Source: Acidobacteriota bacterium (GTDB taxonomy: Bacteria > Acidobacteriota > Terriglobia > UBA7540). Taken from it: a DNA stretch of 59,878 nucleotides. The notes beneath the pieces were generated by a model, which worked only from the letters and a program-made list of their open reading frames with translations, did not search any database and had not been told where the DNA came from. Location: assembly GCA_004298155.1 (NCBI GenBank), contig SCRD01000009.1, positions 1 to 59,878 on the forward strand. The letters run 5' to 3'. The translations under genes were made by a program, and so were the position numbers. Positions 44,139 through 52,158 of the stretch are shown piece after piece (position 1 is the first letter of the stretch; every line of letters starts with the position of its first letter).

Positions 44139-44523
44139 TTCGTCGTGCGTCGGCGCTTCCCCAAAAACAAAAAATGCTTTAAGGCCGCCGCTACGCAATC
44201 TGGATCGGGGGGAGCTCTCAGCCATCATGCTCCCGGCGGGAAGATACGCAGCCACTCTGTTGCTCGCTGGCGATTCCGGCTTTAACCTGTTTGCAACTAC
44301 CCTATGGTGGGCCGCCTGCAGTGAGATCACGCCCAACTTTTCCGGCTCGCTTTCCGGACTGATGAACGTGTCTGGAAATCTTGGCGGGTGGCTTTAGCCG
44401 ATTCTCACAGCCGCAATCTTCACGCGTTTCGGCTGGAACATGGCCTTAAACTTTGCCGGATTAATGACTCTCATATCAGGGCTGTTGCGGGCCCTGGTGA
44501 GAGCAGATGAAACGCTCGAATGC
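44139..44523 (+). pseudogene. Decayed MFS-transporter gene (C-terminal remnant)
   Basis: From about 44221 one frame reads like the C-terminal third of a major-facilitator transporter: ATTLWWAACSEITPNFSGSL, SGLMNVSGNLGGWL, then a TAG (44395-44397), then PILTAAIFTRFGWNMALNF and AGLMTLISGLLRALVRADE. The part before the stop and the part after it join as a normal transporter sequence, with the TAG one base from TCG (Ser). A possible earlier piece (VVRRRFPKNKK, 44142-44174) is in another frame, suggesting a frameshift too. It lacks the N-terminal half. A dead ACS-like sugar-acid permease is the likely origin. Confidence 0.65.
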
Positions 44524-44585
44524 AGGCTCTTAAAGCCAGGCAGAGAAGCGCCGCAGATGAACTCCGGCAATAGAGATAGCGAAGT

Positions 44586-45128
44586 TCAATGCAACCAGGC
44601 GGAGCTGATCACCACCAGGAGTCCGGCGATTGCCAGCACCGAGCCCATTCCCCAGAACAACTGCTTGCGGGTGATCAGCGTGATAGAGGTAATCACCAGC
44701 GCCGCCTCCAGTAAAACCTCACCCAGGTCAAGGCGGGCGGCTTTGGTCTCATGGACTAACGCATCGGCCTCAAAATCCTCCGCGCGCTTCCGTGTCGCGT
44801 CCAGGCTCTTCTCATAGCGCTCGACGTCGGTGGCATATTTCTCCTCAAGCTTTGCAGCCTCGGCGCCGTTTTTGACGACCATGATGGAGTAAAGGTCGAT
44901 GAAGAGTTGGTCGTTGTGGCGCCGGATGTTTCGGGCCTGGTATTCGGCCCATGTGTCCGCTGCCTTGGTCTGGTCAAGCAGGGTGCTGGTGTGGGCACGG
45001 TGGCCAAGCACCGAAATGACGGCAACTAACACGGCCAGCACTGACATGGTGAACGTGGCACCCACCAGGTGTGATTCCTCGCGCGCCTTCTCGGCGTGCT
45101 CGTGCAATTCGTGGATCGGCTCGGTCAT
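44586..45128 (-). CDS. DUF4337-family membrane protein
   Basis: A 180-residue protein. TEPIHELHEHAEKAREE starts it, then a first membrane helix (TMSVLAVLVAVISVLG), a long charged helical domain (~60-130; YATDVERYEKSLDATRKRAE) and two C-terminal helices (VLLEAALVITSITLITR, FWGMGSVLAIAGLLVVIS). The layout and EYQARNIRRHNDQLFIDLY segment match DUF4337. ATG 45128 is chosen for the GAGG 9 bases before it. Function unknown; probably an inner-membrane protein. Confidence 0.82.
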   Translation of the reverse strand: MTEPIHELHEHAEKAREESHLVGATFTMSVLAVLVAVISVLGHRAHTSTLLDQTKAADTWAEYQARNIRRHNDQLFIDLYSIMVVKNGAEAAKLEEKYATDVERYEKSLDATRKRAEDFEADALVHETKAARLDLGEVLLEAALVITSITLITRKQLFWGMGSVLAIAGLLVVISSAWLH

Positions 45129-45281
45129 GGCAGTGAACCTCAGTGTGGGGAATGATTCCAAATTCCCAATTCAACTTACGAGTTGCTCATTAAAATACAC
45201 TGGAGTCGTTCTCAAGGCAACTTACCGGCGGGCAGAAACCTTAGACGTTGGGCGCGGTACAGGGAGAACCAGCGGCCAATA

Positions 45282-45473
45282 ATGATGATGAGCCAGGACC
45301 TCCGGGACGGCATCAATCGACTATGCGGCATCCAGCTCGCCGCCAACCGGAGGTTCAAAGCGCAGATCCAGGGACTTGCCCGCAAGTTGCACCAGCTGGG
45401 CGACCTGGAAGAAATATTCCGAGACGCAGGCTGGAGAGGCGGTGAGAACCCTGTCCGCAATTCCACTCCCTGA
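45282..45473 (+). CDS. Possible small helical protein
   Basis: A 63-codon frame beginning with three ATGs (45282, 45285, 45288) and reading QDLRDGINRLCGIQLAANRR and FKAQIQGLARKLHQLGDLEE, an amphipathic helical composition with GC-rich third positions. There is no ribosome site or recognised family, so it may be chance. Confidence 0.28.
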   Translation: MMMSQDLRDGINRLCGIQLAANRRFKAQIQGLARKLHQLGDLEEIFRDAGWRGGENPVRNSTP

Positions 45474-45595
45474 CCGCAGCCTCTGCTGACAATCGCGAAA
45501 TCCAGCTGGCCATGAAGCTCGTTTTCCCGGACATGCTACGAGGCGATGTCTATAATTAACAGGGCTTATCGTGTGAAGTATGCCAAGGAGTGGAA

Positions 45596-47086
45596 ATGGA
45601 CCGGAGAACATTTGTGAAGACAGTGGCGGGCACACTGGCCGCGCCCACCGTTGGCTCGATATCTGCGCAGGCCCAGACCTCATCTGAAGGTGCAGGACCA
45701 AAAAAGCGTCCACCCAATGTCATCATCATGATCTGTGACGATCTTGGCTCAGGCGATCTCCACTGTTATGGGTCGTCGCTAAAAACTCCCAACCTGAATC
45801 GGATGGCATCAGAAGGAGTTCGCTTTACCCGATTCAACACAGCCCATCCCATCTGCTCGGCTTCACGGGCCGCGCTCCTTACTGGAAGATACGCCAGTCG
45901 AAGCCACACCGCCGGCGCCTACGGACCCTCGTCGCCCGACGGCATGGACCTGGATGAAAAGACGCTGGCAGACATTCTGAAAACCTCCGGGCACAAATCC
46001 ATGTGTATTGGTAAATGGCATCTGGGTTACCCGCCGCAGTACCTGCCCACCAGCAGGGGGTTTGATTCGTTCTTCGGTGTGCCGTGGAGCGTGGACATGA
46101 ATCCATTTCCCCTGCTCAGGGACACAACCGTGATCGAGGAGCTTCCCGACCGCCAAATACTTACCCCCCGTTACACCGAGCAGGCTGTAAAGTTTATTGA
46201 TTCCTCGGCGGACGGCCCATTCTTTTTATACGTTGCCTATTCGTACCCGCACGATCCGCCAAGGTCGTCTCCGCGCTTCCGCGGTCATTCCGGGCTCGGC
46301 CATCAGGCGGATGCAATCGAAGAAATCGATTGGAGCGTCGGAGAAATTCTGGCGGCGGTCCATCGCAACGGGCTGGACCAGGATACTCTGATCTTCTTCA
46401 CAAGCGACCACGGCCCATGGTTCCAGGGGTGCCCCGGACCTCGGCGCGGGCGAAAAGCCACCACCTTCGAGGGTGGCACACGCATTCCTTTTATCGCGCG
46501 ATGGGCCGGAACGGTCCCGGCAGGCAGAGTCATCGATGAATGGGGTTCCAACCTGGATGTGGTACCTACAGTCGCGTCGTTTTGTGGAGCTGAACTACCT
46601 CCAAATCCTCTCGATGGCGTAGATCTCTCCAAACTCCTCAGCGGCGAGTGCGCGCATATTAATAGGGGTACTATCCTCTACTTTGCGGTTTCACACAGCC
46701 AGGAAGTGCTGGAGTGCGCAAGAAAGGGCAACTGGAAACTCCGCATCGCTCAAGGGAACGGAGAAATTTACATCAACGACTGGCTCGGCGGATCATGTGC
46801 GCCGAAGAAGCATTTGATGCTTCCGCAGCCTGAACTCTACAACCTGGAACTGGACCCTGCTGAAAGCTATGACGCAGCGATTGACCATCCCGATAAGGTC
46901 AAAGAAATCCAGCAGGACATCGACGCCCTGGTCCCAACATTCCCCGAAAATGTTCAGAAGGCCTACGCGGAATTGAAGGCCAATCCAGGAAGCTCCATGA
47001 CGCCCCCAGGTGCAGCCACGCGTCCTGGCAATCTGGTTGCTCCGCAATGGATCTGGGTCCCCGATTCGCGCCGCGTTAAGAGCTGA
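45596..47086 (+). CDS. Tat-exported arylsulfatase
   Basis: A 496-residue sulfatase. The N-terminus MDRRTFVKTVAGTLAAPTVG is a Tat signal (RRTFVK). The metal-binding NVIIMICDDLGSGDLHCYG holds Asp48-Asp49; active-site ICSASRAALLTGR holds Cys87 for oxidation to formylglycine (C-x-A-x-R). LIFFTSDHGPW and LDPAES complete the family features. AAGGAG (45585-45590) is 5 bases before ATG 45596, excluding the GTG at 45590. It probably removes sulfate from glycans in the periplasm; a formylglycine-generating enzyme is not in the window. Confidence 0.93.
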   Translation: MDRRTFVKTVAGTLAAPTVGSISAQAQTSSEGAGPKKRPPNVIIMICDDLGSGDLHCYGSSLKTPNLNRMASEGVRFTRFNTAHPICSASRAALLTGRYASRSHTAGAYGPSSPDGMDLDEKTLADILKTSGHKSMCIGKWHLGYPPQYLPTSRGFDSFFGVPWSVDMNPFPLLRDTTVIEELPDRQILTPRYTEQAVKFIDSSADGPFFLYVAYSYPHDPPRSSPRFRGHSGLGHQADAIEEIDWSVGEILAAVHRNGLDQDTLIFFTSDHGPWFQGCPGPRRGRKATTFEGGTRIPFIARWAGTVPAGRVIDEWGSNLDVVPTVASFCGAELPPNPLDGVDLSKLLSGECAHINRGTILYFAVSHSQEVLECARKGNWKLRIAQGNGEIYINDWLGGSCAPKKHLMLPQPELYNLELDPAESYDAAIDHPDKVKEIQQDIDALVPTFPENVQKAYAELKANPGSSMTPPGAATRPGNLVAPQWIWVPDSRRVKS

Positions 47087-47353
47087 TGACCAATTACGAC
47101 TATTGGGCCTTACTGTCTGTAGATTAAGATGCTTATCCGTCTGGGTATGGGGAAAACATCAATCATGATTCGATAGAGCCGCATTCCCCTATTGCGGCAA
47201 ATAGGGCGAAAGAGCGATAATAGGGGTCGAACTAGAAAATGACTTGGCGCCTGTGGAGCGGGTAAAGACTCTGTCTGTACTTAGGAGACAAGAGGGCCTT
47301 CCAGTCTGTCGCCCATCGTCTCCTTGAATCTGCGGTTTCACCCGGAGGCAACG
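47087..47353. other. 267-bp gap upstream of second ECF sigma gene
   Basis: Contains an inverted repeat CCCTATT (47187-47193) / AATAGGG (47200-47206) and a further AATAGGGG at 47219-47226. The repeats could be binding sites for a regulator of the sigma gene. No gene was found. Confidence 0.4.
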
Positions 47354-47995
47354 ATGGGGACCCTTGAGACCACAGCGAAAGCGAACCCTCCTGCTTCGCC
47401 AGCTAACCTGCTGGAAGCTGCGAAGGCCGGCGATGCCGAGGCGTTCCAGGTGCTGACTCAGCGCGCAGTTCCCATAATTTTCCGCCGAGCATTAAAAATC
47501 ACCTCCAACCACCACGACGCAGAAGACGTCCTCCAGGAAACTCTGCTGAAAGGGTTTACTCACATTTCACAATTCCGGGGCGACTCACAGTTGTCCACCT
47601 GGCTGGTGAGGATTGGCCTGAATGAAGCCATCATGATCATGCGGAGGCGGCGCCACGACGCTCCATTGGTCACTGAATCGGGGACATCCGGAAAGGCTGA
47701 AGGACCGCCGGAAGTATTTCAGAGCGTGAAGTCGGGGAATGACAGCCCGATTGTCCGGACTGAAGTGGGTGGGCTGGTGCACAAGGCCCTGCTCCGCCTG
47801 CCGGCACGGGCGAGGCAGGTGCTGCACCTGCGGTACCTCGAAGGTTATTCCATTGAAGAAACGGCCAACCGGTTGAAGCTGAGCCGCGGTTCCGTAAAGG
47901 CTTATGCCTGCCGGTCGCGCGCAAGGCTGCGTAAGGAGCTCCGCAGGTTGCTCATGCCTCGGCACAGGCCCTCTCAGCACGCACGCCCTGAATAA
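47354..47995 (+). CDS. ECF-type RNA polymerase sigma factor
   Basis: A 213-residue ECF sigma factor. Region 2: VPIIFRRALKITSNHHDAED, VLQETLLKGFTHISQFRG and STWLVRIGLNEAIMIMRRRR. Region 4: LPARARQVLHLRYLEGYSIE and LSRGSVKAYACRSRARLRKE. ATG 47354 is preferred because GGAGG (47344-47348) is 5 bases before it; 47324 is an upstream in-frame start. No anti-sigma gene is adjacent; the next gene is a degenerate receiver 540 bases on. The regulon is unknown. Confidence 0.92.
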   Translation: MGTLETTAKANPPASPANLLEAAKAGDAEAFQVLTQRAVPIIFRRALKITSNHHDAEDVLQETLLKGFTHISQFRGDSQLSTWLVRIGLNEAIMIMRRRRHDAPLVTESGTSGKAEGPPEVFQSVKSGNDSPIVRTEVGGLVHKALLRLPARARQVLHLRYLEGYSIEETANRLKLSRGSVKAYACRSRARLRKELRRLLMPRHRPSQHARPE

Positions 47996-48534
47996 TCGCA
48001 CACGAATGTTCGCCCAGGGACAACCTGCTTCATTCGGCCATCGCGTAAGATCACTGCTCATCCGCTGAAACCCCACAACTTAAGGCCTCCTTTCCGAGGC
48101 AGTGCGACCGCCAGCCAGGCAAGGTCCGCGCCTGACAGGAACCGAATTGCATAATTTTGATAAGACGTTGCACATTTCGTACATCCTTCGGCTTGGCCGG
48201 TGAGTCTAAAGGTTTGTAGGCAGGACTGGTTTTTTGAATGTAGTCCTCTGATCGAGTAAAGAGTTGCGGACGAAGACGGGTCTAAAATGCACAACCATTC
48301 TCCTCAGCCTTCTCGAAGGCACTCCGTAAAGACTACGGTTTGACCCACCCGGTGTTTTTAGTACGTGACTGCGTCTGACCATTTCAAAGCAGTCAAACGG
48401 CAATGAAAAATTTCCCCGGGAACGCTTCTCACTCCCGGGAAGGACAAGGGTCTTGAAACCGCCATCATTCAGGAGTCGAATGACTTCCGAAGAGTCACAA
48501 ACCAAGTCCACAATCAGCCGGAAAGGGGTTGGAC
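47996..48534. other. 539-bp region with several hairpins, upstream of receiver gene
   Basis: No protein gene was seen. Short stems include CCGTA/TACGG near 48330 and a bulged TTCCCCGGGA/TCCCGGGAA pair near 48412-48440. The sequence is a possible long leader for the receiver gene. I recognise no riboswitch class. Confidence 0.4.
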
Positions 48535-48963
48535 ATGCAGGCAATCAGAACGCAAAAGGGCGTACGCGAACTGAACCTTCAGATTCATCGATCCAGAATC
48601 CTTCTGGTCGATGAAGACCCAGGAGATCGTGACCGTTATTACCAGATGCTGCACGACAACGGGTTTAAGGTAAAAGCCTGTTCGGATTTTGAAGCAGGTG
48701 CGCGCATGCTGGGAACGGTAAAATTCGACTGCGCAGTTGTCAGCCAGGGGGGTCCGGGTTTTGAGGGCAGGCTGGTGCTGGAGCAATCGATGGCCAAGGA
48801 CCGCTACCGGCCCGTCGTCATCCTTTCTCGCTATCATGATGTGGGGTGCTATCTGGAAGCAATGCAGTTAGGGGCTGTTGACTACCTCGAAAAGCCACTT
48901 TCCGCCGTTGAGATTGTGCGCGCCGTGACAACCCACCTTCAACCCAGAAACGCCGCAGCCTGA
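48535..48963 (+). CDS. Atypical receiver-domain protein lacking the phospho-acceptor Asp
   Basis: A 142-residue stand-alone receiver. RILLVDEDPGDRDRYYQML holds the acidic pocket (Asp26-Glu27-Asp28), LEKPLS the conserved Lys120, and VVILSR the Ser/Thr position. At the usual phospho-acceptor site, where a family member would read LLD, it reads CAVVSQGG with Ser70. So it probably cannot be phosphorylated normally. It might bind another protein constitutively. ATG 48535 follows AAGGGG by 6 bases; TTG 48529 touches it. It has no output domain. Confidence 0.8.
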   Translation: MQAIRTQKGVRELNLQIHRSRILLVDEDPGDRDRYYQMLHDNGFKVKACSDFEAGARMLGTVKFDCAVVSQGGPGFEGRLVLEQSMAKDRYRPVVILSRYHDVGCYLEAMQLGAVDYLEKPLSAVEIVRAVTTHLQPRNAAA

Positions 48964-49071
48964 AGACTTCCTGTGGAGTGCGCATCAGCAGGTTCGATGC
49001 GTTTTATGGCATCCACGGATGGAGCACGCCGGGTTTCCGACAGGCCTGGCGCACTCGCATCCCTTCATTTG

Positions 49072-50460
49072 CTACTTGCGCAACGTTGCACGAGGTCCGC
49101 TCGGGGTATCGCTCACCCGCAAGGTTACCGAACTGGCCGTCTTGCCTTCCGTGCCCGCGTTGAAGCGGATCTCCTGCCACTCCGGCCGATTACCCTCGGG
49201 AGCCACAAACGTTGCCTCGACGGGATATCTGCCGTGTGCGTCAACAGGATAGACAGCGGACCCTGACTCCTCTTTCCATCCTGAAGGAATTTCTGCCGTC
49301 AGGCTGATTTTCTGTGCGGAGTCCGTATCATTGCGGAGGATGATTGGAACGCTCACTTCCATCCCAGGACCTACGCCGGCTTCCGGCGGATAAAGCGATG
49401 CAATGTGGTCCAGACCGTGGGCCTTCCAGAATCGGCTGTAAAAAAGGTAGGGGCCGCCAAGCTCAATCGACACGCCTTCATGGCTTTCGGCCTGGTACAT
49501 GGGCATCCCGTGGTACGGAATGGGCCCAGGAGTGATGCCCTCGAAAATATCACCCGTACGGGAACCGCCCACCAGCGACTTGCCCAGGATAAACTGGACA
49601 GGGTGTTTGAAGTAGTTCACCGCAGCTTTGTAGACGGCTTCCCTTCCTTCAGGCCCCGCATCTTCCTGGGTCTGGTGGTAACTGAGTTCCGTAGCCCCAA
49701 GCTCGTAGTAAGGGACATGCTTCGAGGGAGAAACGGTCGTGCTCGGGTACACTGGCCCCTGCCCTTCAAGCCAGTCGTGGTGCCGGGCATTGGTGAAGAA
49801 ATAGATCTTTTTGGGCTGCCAGGGCCTTAGTCCTTCCGTGAGATTGCCGATCAACTTGTAATTGTAGGGCGCCGCAATCTGCTCCGGGAAAACGAGAGGG
49901 TTGCCTGCCAGGTCGAAAGCCTCGTTGGCGATTACAGACGCGGCCTGGTGGTCGCCGTGGTTTTCGCCATCCGCGTAGGCGGGCAGCCAGGTCATAATGA
50001 CTTCCGGCTGGGTGAGACGAACATAGCGCACGGCCCGCTCGAGCGCCGCGCCATGGTTCCAGGTTTCAAGCGAGATCAGAGGACTCTGGCTGGCCGTGTC
50101 TTCGCCGCCCAGAAACCACACGTTCATAATCCCAAGCGATTCGAGCGCCCGCCGCACTTCAATTTGCCGCACCGCGCAGAGCGAGGCGGCCTGTTCGTAT
50201 CCAACCGTGTTGCCTCCGGCGTTGCCGCAGGTCCCGAAAGTGACGGCAATCCGTTTGTGCCCGTCAAAAGCCTCGCGGGCCAGGTAGCTTGCGATCAGGC
50301 TCTCGTCATCCGGATGCGCCACCATCACCAGAATGTCGGCCTTGTAACGCGCATCGGGGCCCGGGCTCGGCGGAGCCTCCGGCAGTTGCGCGAAACAAAA
50401 GCTGCTCAATAGAAATAAACAAGAAAGCAAATAGCCAAACTTTGTCCCCATCTTTTTCAC
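49072..50460 (-). CDS. Exported PIG-L (LmbE-like) deacetylase with C-terminal beta domain
   Basis: A 462-residue protein. Residues 1-24 are a signal peptide (LLSCLFLLSSFCFAQ). The PIG-L zinc site is MVAHPDDESLIASYL (His49, Asp51, Asp52) and a second His motif is GENHGDHQAAS. The last ~100 residues (VSVPIILRNDTDSAQKISLT) look like an immunoglobulin-like NEW3-type domain. It probably removes acetyl groups from N-acetyl sugars in the periplasm. The start is GTG 50460 or ATG 50451. It converges on the receiver gene. Confidence 0.88.
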   Translation of the reverse strand: MKKMGTKFGYLLSCLFLLSSFCFAQLPEAPPSPGPDARYKADILVMVAHPDDESLIASYLAREAFDGHKRIAVTFGTCGNAGGNTVGYEQAASLCAVRQIEVRRALESLGIMNVWFLGGEDTASQSPLISLETWNHGAALERAVRYVRLTQPEVIMTWLPAYADGENHGDHQAASVIANEAFDLAGNPLVFPEQIAAPYNYKLIGNLTEGLRPWQPKKIYFFTNARHHDWLEGQGPVYPSTTVSPSKHVPYYELGATELSYHQTQEDAGPEGREAVYKAAVNYFKHPVQFILGKSLVGGSRTGDIFEGITPGPIPYHGMPMYQAESHEGVSIELGGPYLFYSRFWKAHGLDHIASLYPPEAGVGPGMEVSVPIILRNDTDSAQKISLTAEIPSGWKEESGSAVYPVDAHGRYPVEATFVAPEGNRPEWQEIRFNAGTEGKTASSVTLRVSDTPSGPRATLRK

Positions 50461-50659
50461 GACCTGCTACCCCCTCTCCGATTTACTTCCGGTGAACCAT
50501 TTCCTGATTGGTTGAGCAGGCATCATACACTGGAAGGCGTGATTTGTCTCGCAATTTGGAGGCTGCGAGAATGCGGCAAATGCGACTTAAAATCTGCGAT
50601 AAGGATTTCGGTATCGGATGCGGCCGCATTGTCCGCTAATGCTCTAGCCCCCTGAAAAG

Positions 50660-50890
50660 CTCCGGTTTGTCTTCGGTTCGTTATTTTGGCCCGCTAATGT
50701 TTTCAACAAGATCGGTAGCTTCGTTTTCGGTTCGTTTTTTCCACGGCTACCTGTTTTCAACAACTTCCCCGCTTCGTTTTTCGGTTCGTTCCGGTTCGTT
50801 TTTGGGCCCGATCCTTTGTTTTCAACAACCTCTCCGGTTCGTTTTTCAAAAAACGAATTTTTTTGTCCCATTCGTCCCATTTGTCCCACA
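50660..50890. repeat. Degenerate tandem repeat (GGTTCGTT/GTTTTCAACAA) and GTCCCA microrepeat
   Basis: About three imperfect units of 54-66 bases, each with one or two GGTTCGTT boxes and one GTTTTCAACAA box (near 50697, 50753 and 50818). They end with three GTCCCA repeats spaced 9 bases at about 50867-50890. The minus strand reads as NEPK-rich peptide repeats, which look non-functional. It is probably a non-coding repeat family; copies elsewhere would confirm it. Confidence 0.7.
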
Positions 50891-50964
50891 AATTACTGCC
50901 CTCTGACACTGGAAGAAGGCTACCATGCTAGGCCAGTGCTTGTCAAGCAAATTCGCTCGGTTTG

Positions 50965-50995
50965 GTAGCCACGGACAACGCTTTCCTGTCCGTGG
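50965..50995 (+). repeat. REP-like element 1, GTAG-headed hairpin
   Basis: GTAG (50965-50968) is followed directly by CCACGGACA (50969-50977), a 9-base loop and TGTCCGTGG (50987-50995), a perfect 9-bp stem. A GTAG tetranucleotide next to a hairpin is the hallmark of REP sequences mobilised by RAYT transposases. Confidence 0.7.
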
Positions 50996-51014
50996 GTAAT
51001 TTCCCTTGCGAAGC

Positions 51015-51048
51015 AAGTAGCGAGGACCTCCGGTTTTGAGGTCCGCGG
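51015..51048 (+). repeat. REP-like element 2, GTAG-headed hairpin
   Basis: GTAG (51017-51020) precedes a hairpin GGACCTC (51024-51030)/GAGGTCC (51038-51044) extended outward by two pairs around one mismatch. The whole 34 bases recur exactly, inverted, at 51245-51278. Confidence 0.75.
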
Positions 51049-51071
51049 GTGTTTGTTCGTTCAGCAAAAAC

Positions 51072-51102
51072 CGCAGACCGCACGAACGGCGGTCTGCGCT
51101 AC
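51072..51102 (-). repeat. REP-like element 3, inverted
   Basis: CGCAGACCGC (51072-51081)/GCGGTCTGCG (51089-51098) is a perfect 10-bp stem with a 7-base loop. On the minus strand GTAG (plus 51099-51102) heads it, as in elements 1 and 2. Confidence 0.75.
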
Positions 51103-51244
51103 CACTGTCATTTCGTAACGAGCGGTTCTAGCTCCCTTTCAGCAGACGCACGGTGAGGAAGAAATAACGGTGGGAAAGAAAGGGACGACGGAGCCGCGGC
51201 ATGGCGGTAGAATACAACACCGCGAGCGACAGTCACTGGAAAAT

Positions 51245-51278
51245 CCGCGGACCTCAAAACCGGAGGTCCTCGCTACTT
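51245..51278 (-). repeat. REP-like element 4, exact inverted copy of element 2
   Basis: All 34 bases are the reverse complement of 51015-51048, including GTAG (plus 51273-51276). The TAG stop of the doxX-like gene lies inside this element. Confidence 0.78.
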
Positions 51279-51782
51279 ACTCTTCGAGAGCAGCGCATCC
51301 AGGCTCCAAGGGAAGGCGGCGACGGAGGCCAGAAGGAATGAAGCGGCCGACGCCGTGAAGACTGAGGCGTCGAGCGGCGCTTTGATTCCCAGCCCGAAAG
51401 CCATCCCCAGCGCAAACGCGAGTAAGAGCAGCCCGCTCAGGAATGCCGCCAATCGAGCGCGAAAACCCAGAATGAGGACAATTCCCAAGCCGACCTCGCA
51501 AACTGTGGCCATCCAGCCGATGGCGGGAACCCAACTCGCAGGGAACCAGGGATTGAGCTTCGCCGCATAGAGCAGGAAGTTGTGAAAATTGCCCCAGGCG
51601 ATGCGCGGAGCGCCTGCACGCCCCCAGATGCCGAAACGGTCGGCCACCGCGGATAGAAAGGCCGTGCCGAGAGCAAGCCTGAGATAGATCGCCGCGTACC
51701 CCGGCCATCGTGTGGGCTGGGGTTTCGGGGACGCTGCAACCGCGTCGGACCTGCCTTCTTGACTATTCGCAAATTCTGACAT
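51273..51782 (-). CDS. DoxX-family membrane protein
   Basis: A 169-residue protein of the DoxX family with four membrane helices. Seen: YAAIYLRLALGTAFLSAVAD, WVPAIGWMATVCEVGLGIVL, LAAFLSGLLLLAFALGMAFG and the C-terminal SASFLLASVAAFPWSL. GIWGRAG and WGNFHNFLLYAAKLNPW fall in the first loop. ATG 51782 is chosen because GGAGG lies 7 bases before it, shortening the open frame from 51866. The last two codons and stop are inside REP-like element 4. Function of the family (redox or thiosulfate-related) is not settled. Confidence 0.88.
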   Translation of the reverse strand: MSEFANSQEGRSDAVAASPKPQPTRWPGYAAIYLRLALGTAFLSAVADRFGIWGRAGAPRIAWGNFHNFLLYAAKLNPWFPASWVPAIGWMATVCEVGLGIVLILGFRARLAAFLSGLLLLAFALGMAFGLGIKAPLDASVFTASAASFLLASVAAFPWSLDALLSKSK

Positions 51783-51970
51783 GCTGGTTCCTCCGTGTTG
51801 CGCCGCGCTCGATTCCGCGGCCCGGTACATTCTACAAAAATTCCCCACCCGCGAGCGGCCCCGCACACACCCCTGACTGCTTCGCCTTCAACCCAGGCAT
51901 CTCAGAGTCCATTCCTGATGTTGCTTCCAACGAAATCCTGAGATATTTTCACAGATTCAGCCGGCGACGG

Positions 51971-52003
51971 GGCTGGCGCAGACGTTCGTTTTCGATGTCT
52001 GCG
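51971..52003 (+). repeat. Hairpin element A
   Basis: Contains CGCAGAC (51977-51983) and GTCTGCG (51997-52003) around a TCGTTTT-containing loop, preceded by GGCTGG. A near-identical inverted partner lies at 52125-52158. Confidence 0.6.
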
Positions 52004-52124
52004 GTCAGCGAAGCTAAGTGCGGTTAGAATGGGGCGGCGTGATGATCGCGTTACGGCAAGTTCGTTTGTGAACTGCAATGGACTGCGCGCATCAGTTTCA
52101 AGAAGGGCCTCTCGCTCCGCGAGA

Positions 52125-52158
52125 CGCAGACACTACAAAACGAGCGTCTGCGCCAGCC
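52125..52158 (-). repeat. Hairpin element B, inverted near-copy of A
   Basis: CGCAGAC (52125-52131) and GTCTGCG (52146-52152) with CCAGCC following. Read on the minus strand it matches element A at the first 14 bases, the TCGTTTT loop and the final stem, differing mainly between loop and stem. Confidence 0.6.

Larger units (their letters stand above)
50461..51272. other. 812-bp repeat-rich non-coding region
   Basis: The region between the PIG-L gene and doxX-like gene holds no convincing gene. It contains a degenerate tandem repeat (50660-50890) and a cluster of REP-like hairpins (50965-51278). A minus-strand open frame over the tandem repeat is due to the repeat itself. Confidence 0.65.

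Noticed and set aside
44440-44817. Plus-strand 125-codon frame
   Set aside because: Its first 30 codons are the tail of the transporter remnant, and the remainder is antisense to the DUF4337 gene.
45321-45713. Minus-strand 130-codon frame antisense to the start of the sulfatase
   Set aside because: It runs antisense to a well-supported gene and has no motif.
50644-50889. Minus-strand NEPK-repeat ORF
   Set aside because: It is produced by the tandem DNA repeat and has no start with a ribosome site.
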